Shown: positions 48,301-61,399 of the stretch, piece after piece
How the letters are laid out: each line of letters starts with the position of its first letter
How positions within the stretch are numbered: the stretch's first letter is position 1
Assembly: GCF_036669915.1 (NCBI RefSeq)
Contig: NC_089322.1
Coordinates: 17,911,719-17,975,718 of the forward strand
DNA from: Pocillopora verrucosa
Taxonomy: Eukaryota > Cnidaria > Anthozoa > Scleractinia > Pocilloporidae
Direction of reading: 5' to 3'
Length of the DNA: 64,000 nucleotides
The notes under the pieces: model-generated
Told to the model about the DNA's origin: nothing
The model's input: the letters and a program-made list of their open reading frames with translations, nothing else
Databases searched by the model: none
Made by a program: the position numbers and the translations under genes

Positions 48301-51300
48301 ACTTAAGCAGTAGTGAAAAGAAGGCCTGAAAAAAGTTCAGGCCTGTACGGGATTTGAACCCATGACCTCTGCGATACCGGTGCAGTGCTCTACTTCACCT
48401 CTACTCTTTTCACTACTGCTTAAGAAGTGTTCATAACTGCGAGGATCGCTTTCATATTCACGTCTTTATCCGCAGTTCAAATATATGACTTTCATGTATT
48501 CACAACCGTCTATTATGCTGATGGTCAATGTCAGTACCTGAGCAGCTGTTTACACACTCCTCCCCAAACCCAACACTACCTAACTTGTTTACACTTGAAT
48601 ATTGTTGGACTCCCATAACATTTCACCATTACAGAATTACTTAATGTCCTGCCAAAGAGCATCAGATGGCCGGACACACTCTCCGTTCTCCCCACCCCCC
48701 CCCCCCTCCCCCGTGCGCTAGCAAAGCAGGCCACAATAGGCCTCATATCCCGCTCGCAACCACTATCAGACCACTTTTGGAAAAATAATGTAGATTTTGA
48801 GAAAGATAAAGAGGAAGTTTGCCTTTGGAGTCCTTTGAATAACCTGTTCATTCTGTTTTATCGCGTTCGTCAGGTTTTCGTGCAGTACTCTGCGGTTGAA
48901 ACACGTGAGGATCGAGATGACGAGTTTAACAAGAGGGAAAAAATTGTGCTCAGGGGACCAGTGGTGGTTACTCGGAATCCATGTTTACATCCGGGAGATG
49001 TACGCCAGCTCGAGGCTGTTGACGTACCAGGCCTCTGTCATCTTGTGGACTGTGTCGTTTTCCCACGTCAAGGCTCGAGGCCACACCCTAACGAGATGGC
49101 AGGTAACATGCCTGTTGCGACACTTTGAATCGCTTTCTCTTCCAACCTGAAACACTTACACGCACTTAAAATTTTATAGCTTGATTTATTAGGTATCTCG
49201 TGAAAGGACCTAGTTTCCACAGAAGACAGCCTCCCCAACGGAGTAATGTGACCGAAATTTGTTTATTTATTTGCGATATTTAAACGGGCTGGCTCAGTGC
49301 AGCATCAAAGCTGGTTTAAATTGGGGCCTGTATAAACAGTAACAAAGTCAGATCACGTCACCGGGAGCTACGTTTTTTTTGCGAGAAATGCGTGGGTTCT
49401 TTAATATCGCATTCTAACCAGTACTGTGGAGATGCAGGAGACAGGGCCGACGGTTTAAGGTCCTTATCTGAGTAGACTAGTGTTACGGTATTCTCTAACC
49501 GACAGGAAAATAATACAATCCTACAAACTCAACTACTTTATCAAACAACGAGTGATATTCTTAATAAGGAGCGACTCGTAAAGAAAGTACAGTAAAACTT
49601 ACTTGAGCCCACTACAGTCTATATCTTAGCTCACCACCGAGTCAAACTCACAGTTTCCTCCAATGTTTCTTGAAATTAGCAATCTTCCACTGTAGCTCTC
49701 TCTCACGATGTAGCTTTCTAAACAATCGGTCACTCCCTACAACAACAATAACTACTACTTCATAACTGAGTCCTTACGTACAATTACAAAGTGTTCTGGA
49801 ACATTCCAGAAACTTACAAAAGAACTATTTTAGTAGTATTAAGTAAAAGCTGCGTGACTTGATGAAATGTTCTAGAAAGTTCTATGGTACGCATGTCAGC
49901 ATGACTAAGCCGTCTGGGGATTTCTAGAAGCTTATGTTTACAACAACAATTACTCACAACACTAGAGTGTCTAACCATTTACAGATGTCATAGCAAAGGT
50001 AGCACTTTCTCCTCAGTTGTTTTTAAGACTCTAAGAATCCAAGCGAAATCTACGAAATTTAGTCATAACAAGATCAGATTGTGAATATTGAAATCAGTTT
50101 CTGGAAAAATTATTTCTGATTTCAGGCGGCGATTTGGACGGCGATCTATATTTCGTATGTTGGCATAAAGACCTGTTACCAAGGAAAGCAAATTATCCGC
50201 CAATGGACTATCCGTCACTTCCTAAACTGGAGCAGACTGAGCCAATTACTACTCGCGACATGACCAAGTTTGTGGTGGATTACATCCGGTCCGATCAGTT
50301 AGGCGTTATTGACAATGCGCACAAGGCGTTGGCGGACTTTGAGGAAGACGGTGTGCAATCTCGGGGATGTCTTTATCTTGCAGAACTGCACTCTCTAGCT
50401 GTTGACGCACCCAAAACGGGGAAGTGGCCGAGTACTCAGGGTATTGAGGTTAAAAGGCTTCCTGATTTCATGATGAAGAACGATAAACGAAGTTATCCCT
50501 CTGAAAAGGTTATAGGAAAGCTCTTCCGGCGCTGTCGGAAGTTTAAAGATGCTACGTCTGAGAAATACGATCAAAAACTTCGTTTGGACAAGTCGTTCCT
50601 GTTGCCAGGTAACGACAGTTTCGTTGAAAACGCCAAAGAAGTCTATTATTGGTATCGTGACAAGATGGAAAGCTTGATGCGGCTGTACGGCATCGAAACC
50701 GAGGCAGAAATCATCACTGGCTGTTTCATGAAGCTTCGAAATCGCTTGCGCAAAGAAAAAACGGAAATTGCCGAGCTCGTCGGCGAAGAACTGATCGCAA
50801 TACGCTTGTACCTCCGTCGGGAATTCTTTCGTGAATTCGGCAGCGATGGACAGTGGTTAAAAGGTGAAGTGCTGATTTCTGATGAGATGCGTTTAAAGGC
50901 CTCGGCTTGGTACAGAGTGGCCTACACGCTTGCGGATGATCATGCAAATGATTCAGACCCAAGCCACGAGAAGAGGCTACTCGGTTTTCCTTGGTTTATC
51001 AATGACGTCATGCTTGCCATCAAAACACGAAAAGATCGACCCAGTCAGCCTCAGGCCTTAGACGTTAGCGCAACCGTGGGTCAGAGCCTCGTAAGGTTGT
51101 TTAACGAAGAGAAAGACTGGTTACTTGAGGAGTTCAAAGCTCGAATAAGTATAAAGGACGTTATATGTGGCCATCTGCAGGCCGCTGAATCCACTTCCTC
51201 AATGAGTATCGTCGGCTCTACTGCCACGCTACTATTTAACAAGACTTCAGATCTTGATCTGTCCTTTTTACCTCAGGATACACAGGCACGAAGCCATCGT

Positions 51301-54011
51301 GCCCTCCCTGAGGTACCACCAGAAGAAAGTAACACTTCAGTTGAGGAACAAGCGAAAGTATTGGAGTCCCTGATTCCCATCTTGAAAGAGGAGACGTCAA
51401 AGCAACAAGAAAAAAAAGACGAAAACGTTAAAAATCTCTTCTGGAAAGTTCGTCTCGTCAACGAAAAGTATTTCCCGGTAAGCATCACAGTGGTTTTAGT
51501 TATATCATATCTAGGGGTGTTTATCTTTACCATGAATTGTGGTAAATATGATGTAGGCGACTTAACTTATGCTGTAGCTTTAGCATATGTTCTTCACATA
51601 TGACTTGGTAAACAATGACACTGTTGAATCAAGGTTATGATAGCTTTACCGACGAAACACAGCTCCAACCGTCAAGTGTTGGACGATTGTACGCTAACCA
51701 TGCTTTGAGAAGAGTTTTCATCCACGAAAAATTAATTAAAAAGGGAAAATGATAACATTTAAAAAAATATATATTTTCCACATTCTTCTCCAGTCTTCAG
51801 TTTTCAATCTTCAAATCCTGATACTGCACTTTCCTCAACATTATTTAATTTAAATTTTTGTTTTTCATCCAGGTCCTCTCATGCAAGCGGCCAACAGTGA
51901 ACCTGATAGATAGCAGTAATTGTTCTCCAACCCTTAGCTGTGATTTTAGTTCATCCCCAGACTGTCTAACAATGGCTGCTCTGCTCTCAAGCTATATCAA
52001 GTCGTATCCCCATCTCTTATTGGTACTCCGTGCTATACACCGATGGTGCTGCGTGACAAGGTTGTCACGTAACGCAGCTGGCGCTGGAAACACTTCAAAC
52101 TTGCTCTCTGCCGTTCTCTTAGCTCAATGCATACAAAACATGCATTTTAATGAGGAGCACGTTCTGGAAACGATAGCACACCAAATGCACGGTGGCACAA
52201 GAGATGATAAGCAGTCCATGGAGTTGGAAAATGTCATAAAATATCTGGAAGCTTACCAGAACGATTCCCAATTCCCTCAGGTAGAGCCCGACTTCACCCA
52301 AATTGGCCAGCTTCTGATGACTTTTTTTCAAGCACACGACTCGTGTTTTGAAAAAGAGCTCCCGCAATCACTCGCACGTCTTTTCCGTGCGCGAAAGCTC
52401 TCAGAGCGTCTGGATAAAGATCATTTAGTCCTTGTGAAAGAACAGATGCAACGTGCCTATCAGCTCCTAGCGTTATTTGGAGACGCACAGATCATGTTAA
52501 CCATAAGTGGCTCCGAAGATTACAACGTAATTTTTCTTTCGCCGCTTCTTTCCTCGTTCATAGCGGGCGTTGAGAAAAGTAAAGCTCAAGAAATAGCGCG
52601 GAAGACCGGAGCGAAGAGCGTCATCATTCGCCCAAATTTTCCACGGTCGCGTTCCTCAGCGGTTCTTGAGGTGAAAGGAAGTGAGCCTGCGATACGAGCA
52701 GTGGAGAGGGAGCTGGAAGAGATGAGTACACTGGCATCACGTGACAGAATCTCTCTTATGAGTGACTGTTTTGTAGAGGACGCAAGTCTGCTTTTGTTTG
52801 AAGGAAGTCGAAGTCAAAATGATCACGTTTCTCTGACACCATACGATGGGCGTTGTCATCAGACACACGACCAATTGGCCCAGCATCTCGCTTTGCTAGA
52901 AAACGTCACGAACGATGGAATCTACCCTTACCGCTGTTTTACAGAAAAATTCTTTCAACAACTGCGATTACTTGAGAGAGATTTCGATCCTCAGGTGCAT
53001 GGTTGTCGTGAATTCGCTGTTCACTTTGGACGAATCTACATGTTCAGTGTTCCGCATATCTTGCTCGAAGATAGCGAGTCCATCACTATTGCAATGCTAA
53101 GAACGAATAAACGGAAATCAAGTGTCTTAGTCAGAAGGAACAGCAACAGTCAGGAAGAGTCAGCCCCACTAAGTGTCACTTACGTTGACCAAGAAGAAGA
53201 ACGCGCTCGGAGAAGGAACAGGCAGGCAAAACGTAATGTGACATTTAGTGAAACCAAGAAGAAGCGGAAACGCGGAAATCCTTCGAGAAGCTCCTTGTTC
53301 ACGGTTGTTCACTCACCAGACAGAGTGGAGAATTTTCTTCATTATTCCGGATTCCGGCAAGATGGAAATCCCACTGCAAACTACTCAGTGGACATTTTTG
53401 ATGGATCGGTAGAATTTTACGTCAGGTTCGATGAGGTACTCAACTTTGTTGATGTAAAGCTTCCAAACCTACGCTGGTTTATGGTGGACGTCAAAAGACC
53501 ATATCAACACCGACCAGATCACGACGTCGCACAAGATGGCGAACAGGAAGATGACAACTTCGTTTTAGACGGCTGGGAGACAGACGTTCGTTTCTTGTTG
53601 CAATCCCGTTATGCTTTGGCGCCGAGTGACATCCAGGATACCAAGTACGCTAAGTACCAGTGTATACTCGAACCCAGTACAGGTGAGCAGCCATTTAGTG
53701 TTCAGGAAGAGTTGTGGAAAGATGTGCGACTTGTTCGCCACTACAAGAAGTCTAAAAAGTTCACATGCGCTTCACGTCAAGGTGGGTTCCTCTCTGGCCT
53801 GACAGCATACCTCAACGAGGTGACAGAATATTCCAGACCATTAGGGCCGGAGAAAGTCGGTGAATTTAGAGAAAAACACACTCGTTGGGAAATGTCATTG
53901 GAGGCAAAGCTTCCAGAAGATTTAGCAGCCAAGGAAACTGTTAAAACGTTCTTAGAGGAAGTATGGAAGTTCGCATTTGCTCTATCCTCATTCGTATCGA
54001 AGGAAAACTGA
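42327..54011 (+). CDS. helicase-RdRP-nucleotidyltransferase fusion, copy B
   Basis: Seven coding exons: 42327-46195, 46461-46638, 47018-47303, 47754-48004, 48874-49102, 50126-51477 and 51873-54011. The phases close to 2767 residues. The start is chosen by match to copy A; an in-frame ATG 108 bases upstream lies in the intron. All catalytic residues of copy A are kept: zinc cysteines C21/C24 and C81/C84, helicase PTGSGKT (K208) and DEAH (311-314), RdRP DLDGD at 1607-1611, nucleotidyltransferase GS (1968-1969), DLD (1980-1982) and the probable third Asp, D2068. The exon 1 donor is gtgagt, two bases shorter than in copy A but in the same phase. The stop comes early, right after FVSKEN, because of a small insertion, so the last 17 residues of copy A are missing. 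Copy B has extra residues (ETI) in the nucleotidyltransferase helical part. AATAAA is at 54569-54574. Both copies look functional. Confidence 0.92.
48265..48522. mobile_element. tRNA-containing inverted-repeat element in intron 4 of copy B
   Basis: An insert of about 258 bp absent from copy A, with a 12-bp target duplication, tattatgctgat (48253-48264 and 48511-48522). Inverted arms of about 56 bp (gtgaatatgaaagcgatc at the left, its near reverse complement gatcgctttcatattcac at the right) enclose a tRNA-like core. On the minus strand the core has gtagagcactgc (A-box part) and ggtcatgggttcaaatccc (B box). Confidence 0.7.
49477..49965. mobile_element. inverted-repeat insertion in intron 5 of copy B
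   Basis: About 490 bp starting CTAGTGTT and ending AACACTAG, placed where copy A reads directly from ttatctgag to aatgtctaa. No transposase frame. It inserted after the duplication or was lost from copy A. Confidence 0.6.
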
Positions 54012-56926
54012 ATGAGATTAATGTCGGCCAATTAAGAGGCCTCCACCTGTTGAACAATTCTTCATGAGGAATGTTAGATTCGCTGAAATCTTTTTCACGT
54101 CACAGAATATCACGATCACTTGATACCAGCTCCAGTTTCCTAGATAAATGGCCTACAACAAATAATTTTTTTGCAATTTCGATAGTCAACTGTTACATTT
54201 TTCGAAACTCAATCGGTATATATGCGCTCTAAGTACGATTCTATAAGATTATAAACTGTGTATAACTGTATCAAATTTAGTTGGCATGCCAGCGAACTCG
54301 CTCACCATCCCGAAATGAATCTTTTGTCTGGTCAGTGAATCAGATATAATAGTAAATGTCGCACTCGTTTTCTTAAGAGTGTAATTTTGAGCTTTTTTAC
54401 GAGAGAATTCCTAACAAGGAAGATTCTTTTAACATCATGTTTTTAACGACATTTAAAAGACATTTCATTGGAATCTTTCGGTTCAGTAGCTAAGGTAAAA
54501 GTACTGATTTAGATAAATTTTTCCAAACAGCCCTCTTAGTTTTGCTTAATTTTGTCCAATCCGGCAGAAATAAACATGAGGCTGCTGAAAAACAACCTAT
54601 GCGTAAGCTAAAGGCAGCCATTTTCTAACGCTATAAAGTGAAATTCATGCGCGTGTGGACGAAAATAATGTTTTATAACAATTTTTGGCTGCTGGATATA
54701 ATTTTTATTGTGTCATGCTTGTTTGAAGCATGTAGGTAACTCAATAAGGGGGCTAAACCTTGCGGAACATTTAGTACTTAATGCATTCTGTTTCCCGGCC
54801 GAAGTATTCTCGTAAACGAATTCAGCAACAAAACTGATAACCCTCGAAATCTCAGTCCTTCGCAGTCACTCTTTGGGAGGTTACGCGATGTTTTCCCTGG
54901 CCAAGGGATGATGCATTTCACCACCCGTCCTTTATCTTTTCCTATAAAGCTTAGGTACTTCGAGCGCCCTGATTGGTCGAAAAAACTATCGGTTATTGCA
55001 CCGGTAAACCTATAGAAAATTTGAATATATGTAAGTTCATTTTAGCTTATACTTGGATTGTTGGGAGAACACTTGAAAAGTTTGTAAATTATTCGTCTCC
55101 GGCATGTGATTTCCAAACTTTTTTCGTTTTCTCCCAGCTTCCTGTCTAGGTTGTGCTGGGAAACCGATATAACGTGCAGTCTATTGCAGGATCAGGACGT
55201 AAAGAAGTGAAATAAAAGTTGAGGTTCTCCTTACGTTACTTAACATAACAAATTCAAAGTGCGTCATCCTCATGTTTGCTGTGCATTTTTATAATTTTTC
55301 GTCCCTTCAATAAGAGTCTAACAATGTTTGTTCTTTATTTTGAGTTTTATTTATCTACAAATAAAGAGTCAAAAGGAGGCTGTTTACAAATTAGTCTCAA
55401 CAATTCAACTAAATTTTCTTTATGCTCTTTTCACGATTGAAATTCTCTCACACAATGTCTTCTGTCCTCCCGATTCCTAATTAGCTAGGCGTGCAAACAA
55501 GACTTCGTGCCAAATCTGTGACGTAGCAGCTGGTCATTGGTTACACTTACTCATCCATAATCATCAGAAATTATAAGATTTTCAGCAAACTACGTCGTCT
55601 TGCAGAGGATGAAGACGTGTCGTCCATTTGTGCCGAAGATAAAATTACATTTTGAGGAGATAAGACGCTTGGCTTGTAAAGAATAGCAACAGAAAGAAAT
55701 GCTATGTTATTATACCACCAGGTGAGTATTTCTTTGGAAGATATTACCTTAAAATCCTTCACAAAGCGTAGCAAGTGTCGACATCTTTTCCAAAGAAGTT
55801 AATACGTGTCAGTTGTTTCCTTGAACGGTTATACAACTCGAAGCTCGATTGAATAAGGTGTCGGCCACTAAAGATACAGAACCTGTGGTTCTAGTAACCT
55901 ATGCTGGGAATATATTTCTGTGTTTCTTTCGAACGCTAAAATAAATGTTATCTTCGTTCGTCATTCTGCAGTTGTTCGCGGCCACGTGGAGCTGTAAAGA
56001 CTTATTCCCCAAATCTCATCCCCGCGGAAATTGGTACATCAAGAAAATAATACAAAATATAGATTTCAAAGTCCTTTAGATTGCATGTCATTCTAAGCAA
56101 AATTTTGCACTCCTAAGCGGTCCTGATCACGTTTATAATTCATATCTTCAGAGAGAGGGATGGTGCGAGAAATATTGGAGGATGAAGAATCTGGACCAGA
56201 GGAGACAATGGAATCATTGAATAAAAGGAGGATACCACAAAGATAAGAAATTTTATATAATTTTGTAACAGCAATAAAAATGATGGCCCTTTAAACCTTT
56301 CTATATTGTAAGAAGACTTGTGTCTTCCGACAGATGTCTTTTGAGTTATCTTGGACGAGGAAATGCCTGGAATAGAATAAGTCACTTGGTAAGTGAATAG
56401 CTTTTGACGGGCCACCATTTTTGGAGTCGTTTGTTGTGGTGCAGATTGTTAAGGAGACTGTGAGATATCTCGCTGTTCATTTCGACTAAGCTTACTAAGA
56501 TTTGGTGGAATTCATCTCAAAGAAATTCTTTAAGTCGCAAAAATATGAGCAACTGGACATCGATATAAACTTGCCTTCAGAAAAATAAAACTAAAATTGT
56601 TGATTTCCTTGAATGACTGATTGTAGAACATTTCTTGGTTGTTTAACAGTTAGTACCACAGCATCAGTTAAGGTGATTTTTTTTTTAAGATGGCACTGTA
56701 TCAGAAGACCTTAGACAAAGACCAAATGAAGTTCCAAAATTCGAATTGCGGGATAAAAGGAGTTAATTACACTTTCTTTTTTTTAACAACGACATTTGTT
56801 GCCGAACACTATCGACTTAAACACAATCCTAATGACTGGAGCTCTGCGAAGGTTTGAACTTACAGCATGACCTTGTTCACAACAACTGACGTAAGAAAGC
56901 TAGGTTCTGACTTAGAACAGACTCCG

Positions 56927-57061
56927 GTAAAATTTCCGCACAGCCCCATCCTACATTATACATTCAGTTCTTGAACAGAGAAAACAATGACAAAAACAAT
57001 ACATTGCCATTGGGAAAACAGATTTGTTTTACAATAGTATGGGGCTGTGCGGAAATTTTAC
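56927..57061. mobile_element. 135-bp MITE with 22-bp perfect inverted ends
   Basis: The ends gtaaaatttccgcacagccc / gggctgtgcggaaattttac are exact reverse complements. Flanks agactcc and agattcc may be a diverged 7-bp target duplication. Confidence 0.75.
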
Positions 57062-59128
57062 CCAGATTCCTTTAAACAGGTGACAAAACCTTACAACCCT
57101 CGTCAAACGACTTCATCGCAACCGACCATACAGAACAGTCTACTGAATTTACCGAAAGATCGGAAATATTAACTAGGAAGAATTCTCAGATACTGCTTGA
57201 ACCTGAAAGCCAATAGAATCACAACAAAACTTAGCAATCGGTTTCACGAACCAAACTAATAACATTTAACTGTTACACCGACCTTTTTACTTGACTGTGG
57301 CTTTCGATCAAACTGTCAAAACTCATTGGGATCGACTAAAGCTTCATTCGGACGATTACCCAACACAACAGGCTACAAATAATACACAGAGGCAATGTAA
57401 AACTTTAGAAATGATTGAAAAAAAAGTTATAGAAGCGAACACTTTATTTTCTGCAAGAACTGAGCTAAAGAAGAAATTACACAACTTTTGCCGTGCAATG
57501 AAACAGAAAACTAGTACAGTGCCATCTTAATAAGCTCTTAATCACTTTATCCCGCCAACTGAGGTCGGTATTTATCTGTAAGTTCTATTTTAAACTCTAA
57601 TGCCTGGTCAAGAGTCCTTTTGAACATCGTTAAATTCGGAGTGTGTCGTTATATCTAACAGTTGTTAACAAAGAATTTAGTCTTCCAAGGTTCGATGAGA
57701 TTTCTGTTCGTAGAGATGAAAATGGACATCTAAAAAGCTTTGAGAATCGATGAAAATAAGCTATCAAACTAACGACGAATGAACAGTCTTTTTGGAATAA
57801 ATAATAAAAAGATTAATGCCGAACTTAATTTAAAAAAAAGAAAAGCATGCTAGTCTCAGTTTTCCACAAAAAATTATAAAACGTTCGTACTGGTTCATAA
57901 AATATTTTGGCTCGTAGTGAGAGGCTTGTTTGACTATTAGTACAAGTTTCACAAAGAAATATAGATTTCCACGCTTTGAGGAGACTTTATTTGACCTTAA
58001 AGATGATGATAAATTCGCAAAAAATATTCAAATTGGATAAAAAGCAAACGAAAATGGAAAAGAATAGCACATTGTCTTTTTTTGTTGATGTTTTTAAAGG
58101 TGCTAGAGATAATGCGACTTTTGTTTAGGGTTTATCAACATCGGGTTTTCAATATCTTTTTTCAACACCGTGTAAACATAAATGATGTAGTAACGTGTTG
58201 ATTGCTGAAAGAATTAAATACCAAATTCTGCATATGTTGCAAAATGCGGAACGCTTTAAGAATAAATCTCTTTCTTTTATTTCAAATTTATACACACAGT
58301 TGAATTTCGATAAGATTCCACATTATGGCGACGAAAGATGAAATTTAAGAAGAAGTTTAAATATTTGCTCACAATGAATATAAAGTTTTAGAAAGAAGGC
58401 GCGTTGATTTTTCACGAAAAACTAACAAAATGCAAATCAGTTAATTCAACAGTTTTGTTAAATAAATCAGTTTTGCTGTAAGCTCTGTGTTTCGAGAAGA
58501 ACATTGCTCGCGTGACATTTGCGTTACGTTTAAAAGTTTATTTAGTTTAATATTTCACTTTTTCTTTTCGCTTATTGATCACCTTGATTGACACTGAAAT
58601 ATGAGTAAGTTGATGGTTTTTAGTAGTTTTTACACGTGTCGTGTCGGAGGCATGAATCAGGATAGCTTTCCCGTTTTTGATGATTACACAGTTTAGTTTA
58701 ACCCTGGAATCCCGTCACGAAGTAAGTCAGTTGTTTTAAGTCGTTTTTGGTTTCCTTAGGCTTTGTTAAATTCAATTATTCGCGTTGATTTCTGTTAGTG
58801 TAATATCTGTAAGACCGCATGTAATTAGCGGTCAAATCTGTTCGTGTTTTTAAGATTATATGATGTGCTTAGGTCTCTTAATTTTGGTTAGGTTCTGTTG
58901 TTTAGAAATCTTATTTATTTTATTGTTTCAGATCGAATAAAATTCTTGTAAAATTTATACGATTCGGGATTCTTCAGAGCCAAGTAATTTGGTTTTCATC
59001 CGACGGACCACTCTGGTTAAAGTCTTTTGCATATCTATCACTGAGAACAACGAAATTTAAAATTTGAAGAATGGGGCGAAAAAGCCTGTTAATTGTATGT
59101 ACCTTGTTGACTTTGCAACCAGTCTCTC

Positions 59129-59455
59129 GAATCAAATGATTTTTATCGTCTTACAGTGCAAAAAGTGTTTCCTTCAAATTCCAGATAGAGGCATGATATT
59201 CAAATCCAAAGTCTACTGAATCAAATGATTTTCATCGTCTTGCAGTTCAAAAGGTGTTTCCTTCAAATTTCAGATAGATGCATGATATTCAAATCCAAAG
59301 TCTACTGAATGAAATGACTTTCATCGTCTTACAGTGCAAAAGGTGTTTCTTTCAAATTTCAGACAGATGCATGATATTCAAAACCAAAGTCTACTGAATC
59401 AAATGATTTTCATCGTCTTACAGGGCAAAAGGTGTTTCCTTCAAATTTTCAGATA
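59129..59455. repeat. tandem repeat, about 88 bp x 3.7
   Basis: Units start near 59129, 59218, 59306 and 59394 with gaat(c/g)aaatga(t/c)tttcatcg. Each contains cttacag(t/g)gcaaaaggtgttt and (ac)agata(g)atgcatgatattcaaa; the last is incomplete. Each unit repeats a cttacag that looks like a splice acceptor, but no coding frame follows it. Confidence 0.8.
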
Positions 59456-61399
59456 GCAATGGCTTTCTGTTTTTTGCCGATTTATGTAGCGTTCTTTTTT
59501 TCTTTTAACGAACGTCTCAGTTAATTAACCAGACTTTTGAGATATATCGCATTCGGGGAAAGGAGTTACTAGTTTCTCTTTCGACCAGGCATTAGATTTA
59601 AAAATAATGACGTAGTTAATTTAGTTTACCTTGTATTAAGTCGTAACAAGATCTTGAATACTGTCACTCGGTGTAACACAGGATCATGGCAAAGAGAAAA
59701 AAAAAATTAAACGTTCCAATGGCTAGGGAGTTTTAAATTTGGACTCTATCAGCGCTCAACTACGACACTTCTCAGAGCTAATTGCTTTATTTGCTTGAGA
59801 AGAGTGTCAAGAATTCGGAACTTAATTTTTTGAGTTGGCTCTCAAGGATAAAATAAAAAATCTGTTCCAACAATTACTCGGCTATTTCATTTTTGATGGA
59901 AATTATTTAGTCCATAAAAACTCGGAGCCTAATTGTGAACTTTATTCGCTCTTGCGGATAAAATCAAATTTTAAAAAATATACTCCAATAATTAAAAAAG
60001 TTTTGTAATTCCTTCCACGATTCATTTACAAGTCTTGGATACGTTTTCAGTTAAAGCAGTTTTTCTTTTCTGGAAAGGTTCAAGAATGACGCATTTTTAT
60101 TAAAAAATGGCTTCGAAAATTGATTTAAAAGTTCTGTATAATTTTTTTCATTGCTTTTCGATCCTGTGTCACATTTACAAAGTGACAGAATTTTAAGATC
60201 TTTTATTCTGAGAAAACATCATGACAAGCGATGAGCCTAATAACTAATCGGAATTTAAAACAAAAGCTGAAAAAACCATCAATAACTGATCAAGTTTCGG
60301 AACTATCTTTAGCTTGTCATGGTGTTTTTTCGTTAAAAACTTTTTTGCATGCATCTCGTGCAAGGAATTGTGAACGAAAAACTCTGGTGAGGAGATAGAT
60401 TTGGTCGATTCAGAATTTCTTAAAACGAAAATAATTTTTTACTAAGAACGAGGCAATAATTGGCGTTGACTCAACATTGTTTTTGCACGAGATGCTGTTT
60501 AAAAAGTTCATGGCAGGAAATTTTAAAGGATGCGTTGTTAAAAATTTTTGCCGAAAAAGTTGCCAGGGGAAACTCTGTGCAAATTCGTCCAGATTTTCCC
60601 GCCAAAAGTCTTAGTATATATACAAATTTTTTTTCATTGAAAATTACTTATCTAATCAACTTGTCATTAAAGAGAATTGAAACAAATAAAATGTGAAATG
60701 AAACACGTGATGTTTATTGAGTGTTCATTGCAAGACGATAGTTTTACTGACTTTTCATTAGTAAATAAATAGTGATATCACAAGAGGACAACAAGTTGAT
60801 AGATATTAAGTTTATTGACAACAGAGATATGACCTGCGCAAACATATATTTTTTTTAAAAATTGGCGCATGCGTATTTTGGGCGCCGTATTTTTCTAAGT
60901 CTTTTGGCGGGAAAATTCGCTACATTTGAACAGATGTTATTTACAGAAAAGATAACGAAGTGTGCGTATTATAAGCGCTCGTAAGTTTTTTGGCGGAAAA
61001 TTGAAAACGTTTAAACAATCCATAACGCGAGTTAAGCTGACAAAAATTTCCAAAAATCTGCGAAATATTACGTGCTTTCGTTTCGTATCAAGTCCTCGAG
61101 TTTGTCAAATGGATCTCAGATCTGACCTTTCATATTCTTGAGAGAAAAACACTTGATCTGTTTTGTACCTCTGAGTAAATCTTTCCTTTCGCCTGTAAGC
61201 AAGTCTTCAAGTTGTGTAATTCGTGATTGAAGCATCAGTGATATTCACCAGTCAGTCTTCAAGAAAAAGAAAATAACAATAAATCAACTGAGGCAATGGA
61301 TCTTATAGCATATAATAGTTGCAGATAACTAGTGAGCTGCAGGAAAAAAAATATGAGTGATAAGCAAAATATCCGTTCATATTAAACGTTAAACCATCA

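Larger units (their letters stand above)
40212..55250 (+). repeat. segmental duplication, unit 2
   Basis: Right copy of the tandem duplication described for 24503-39690. It keeps the same gene order and orientation and the same exon-intron structure. It ends where homology to the 39600-39690 block runs out. Confidence 0.9.

Noticed and set aside
48342-48402. Functional tRNA gene in copy B intron 4
   Set aside because: A good B box is present, but the sequence lacks a cloverleaf and lies inside a transposon-like element.
57291-57530. 79-residue helical open frame in the right-hand region
   Set aside because: It starts at a non-ATG codon, has no family match that I recognise and no clear splice signals.
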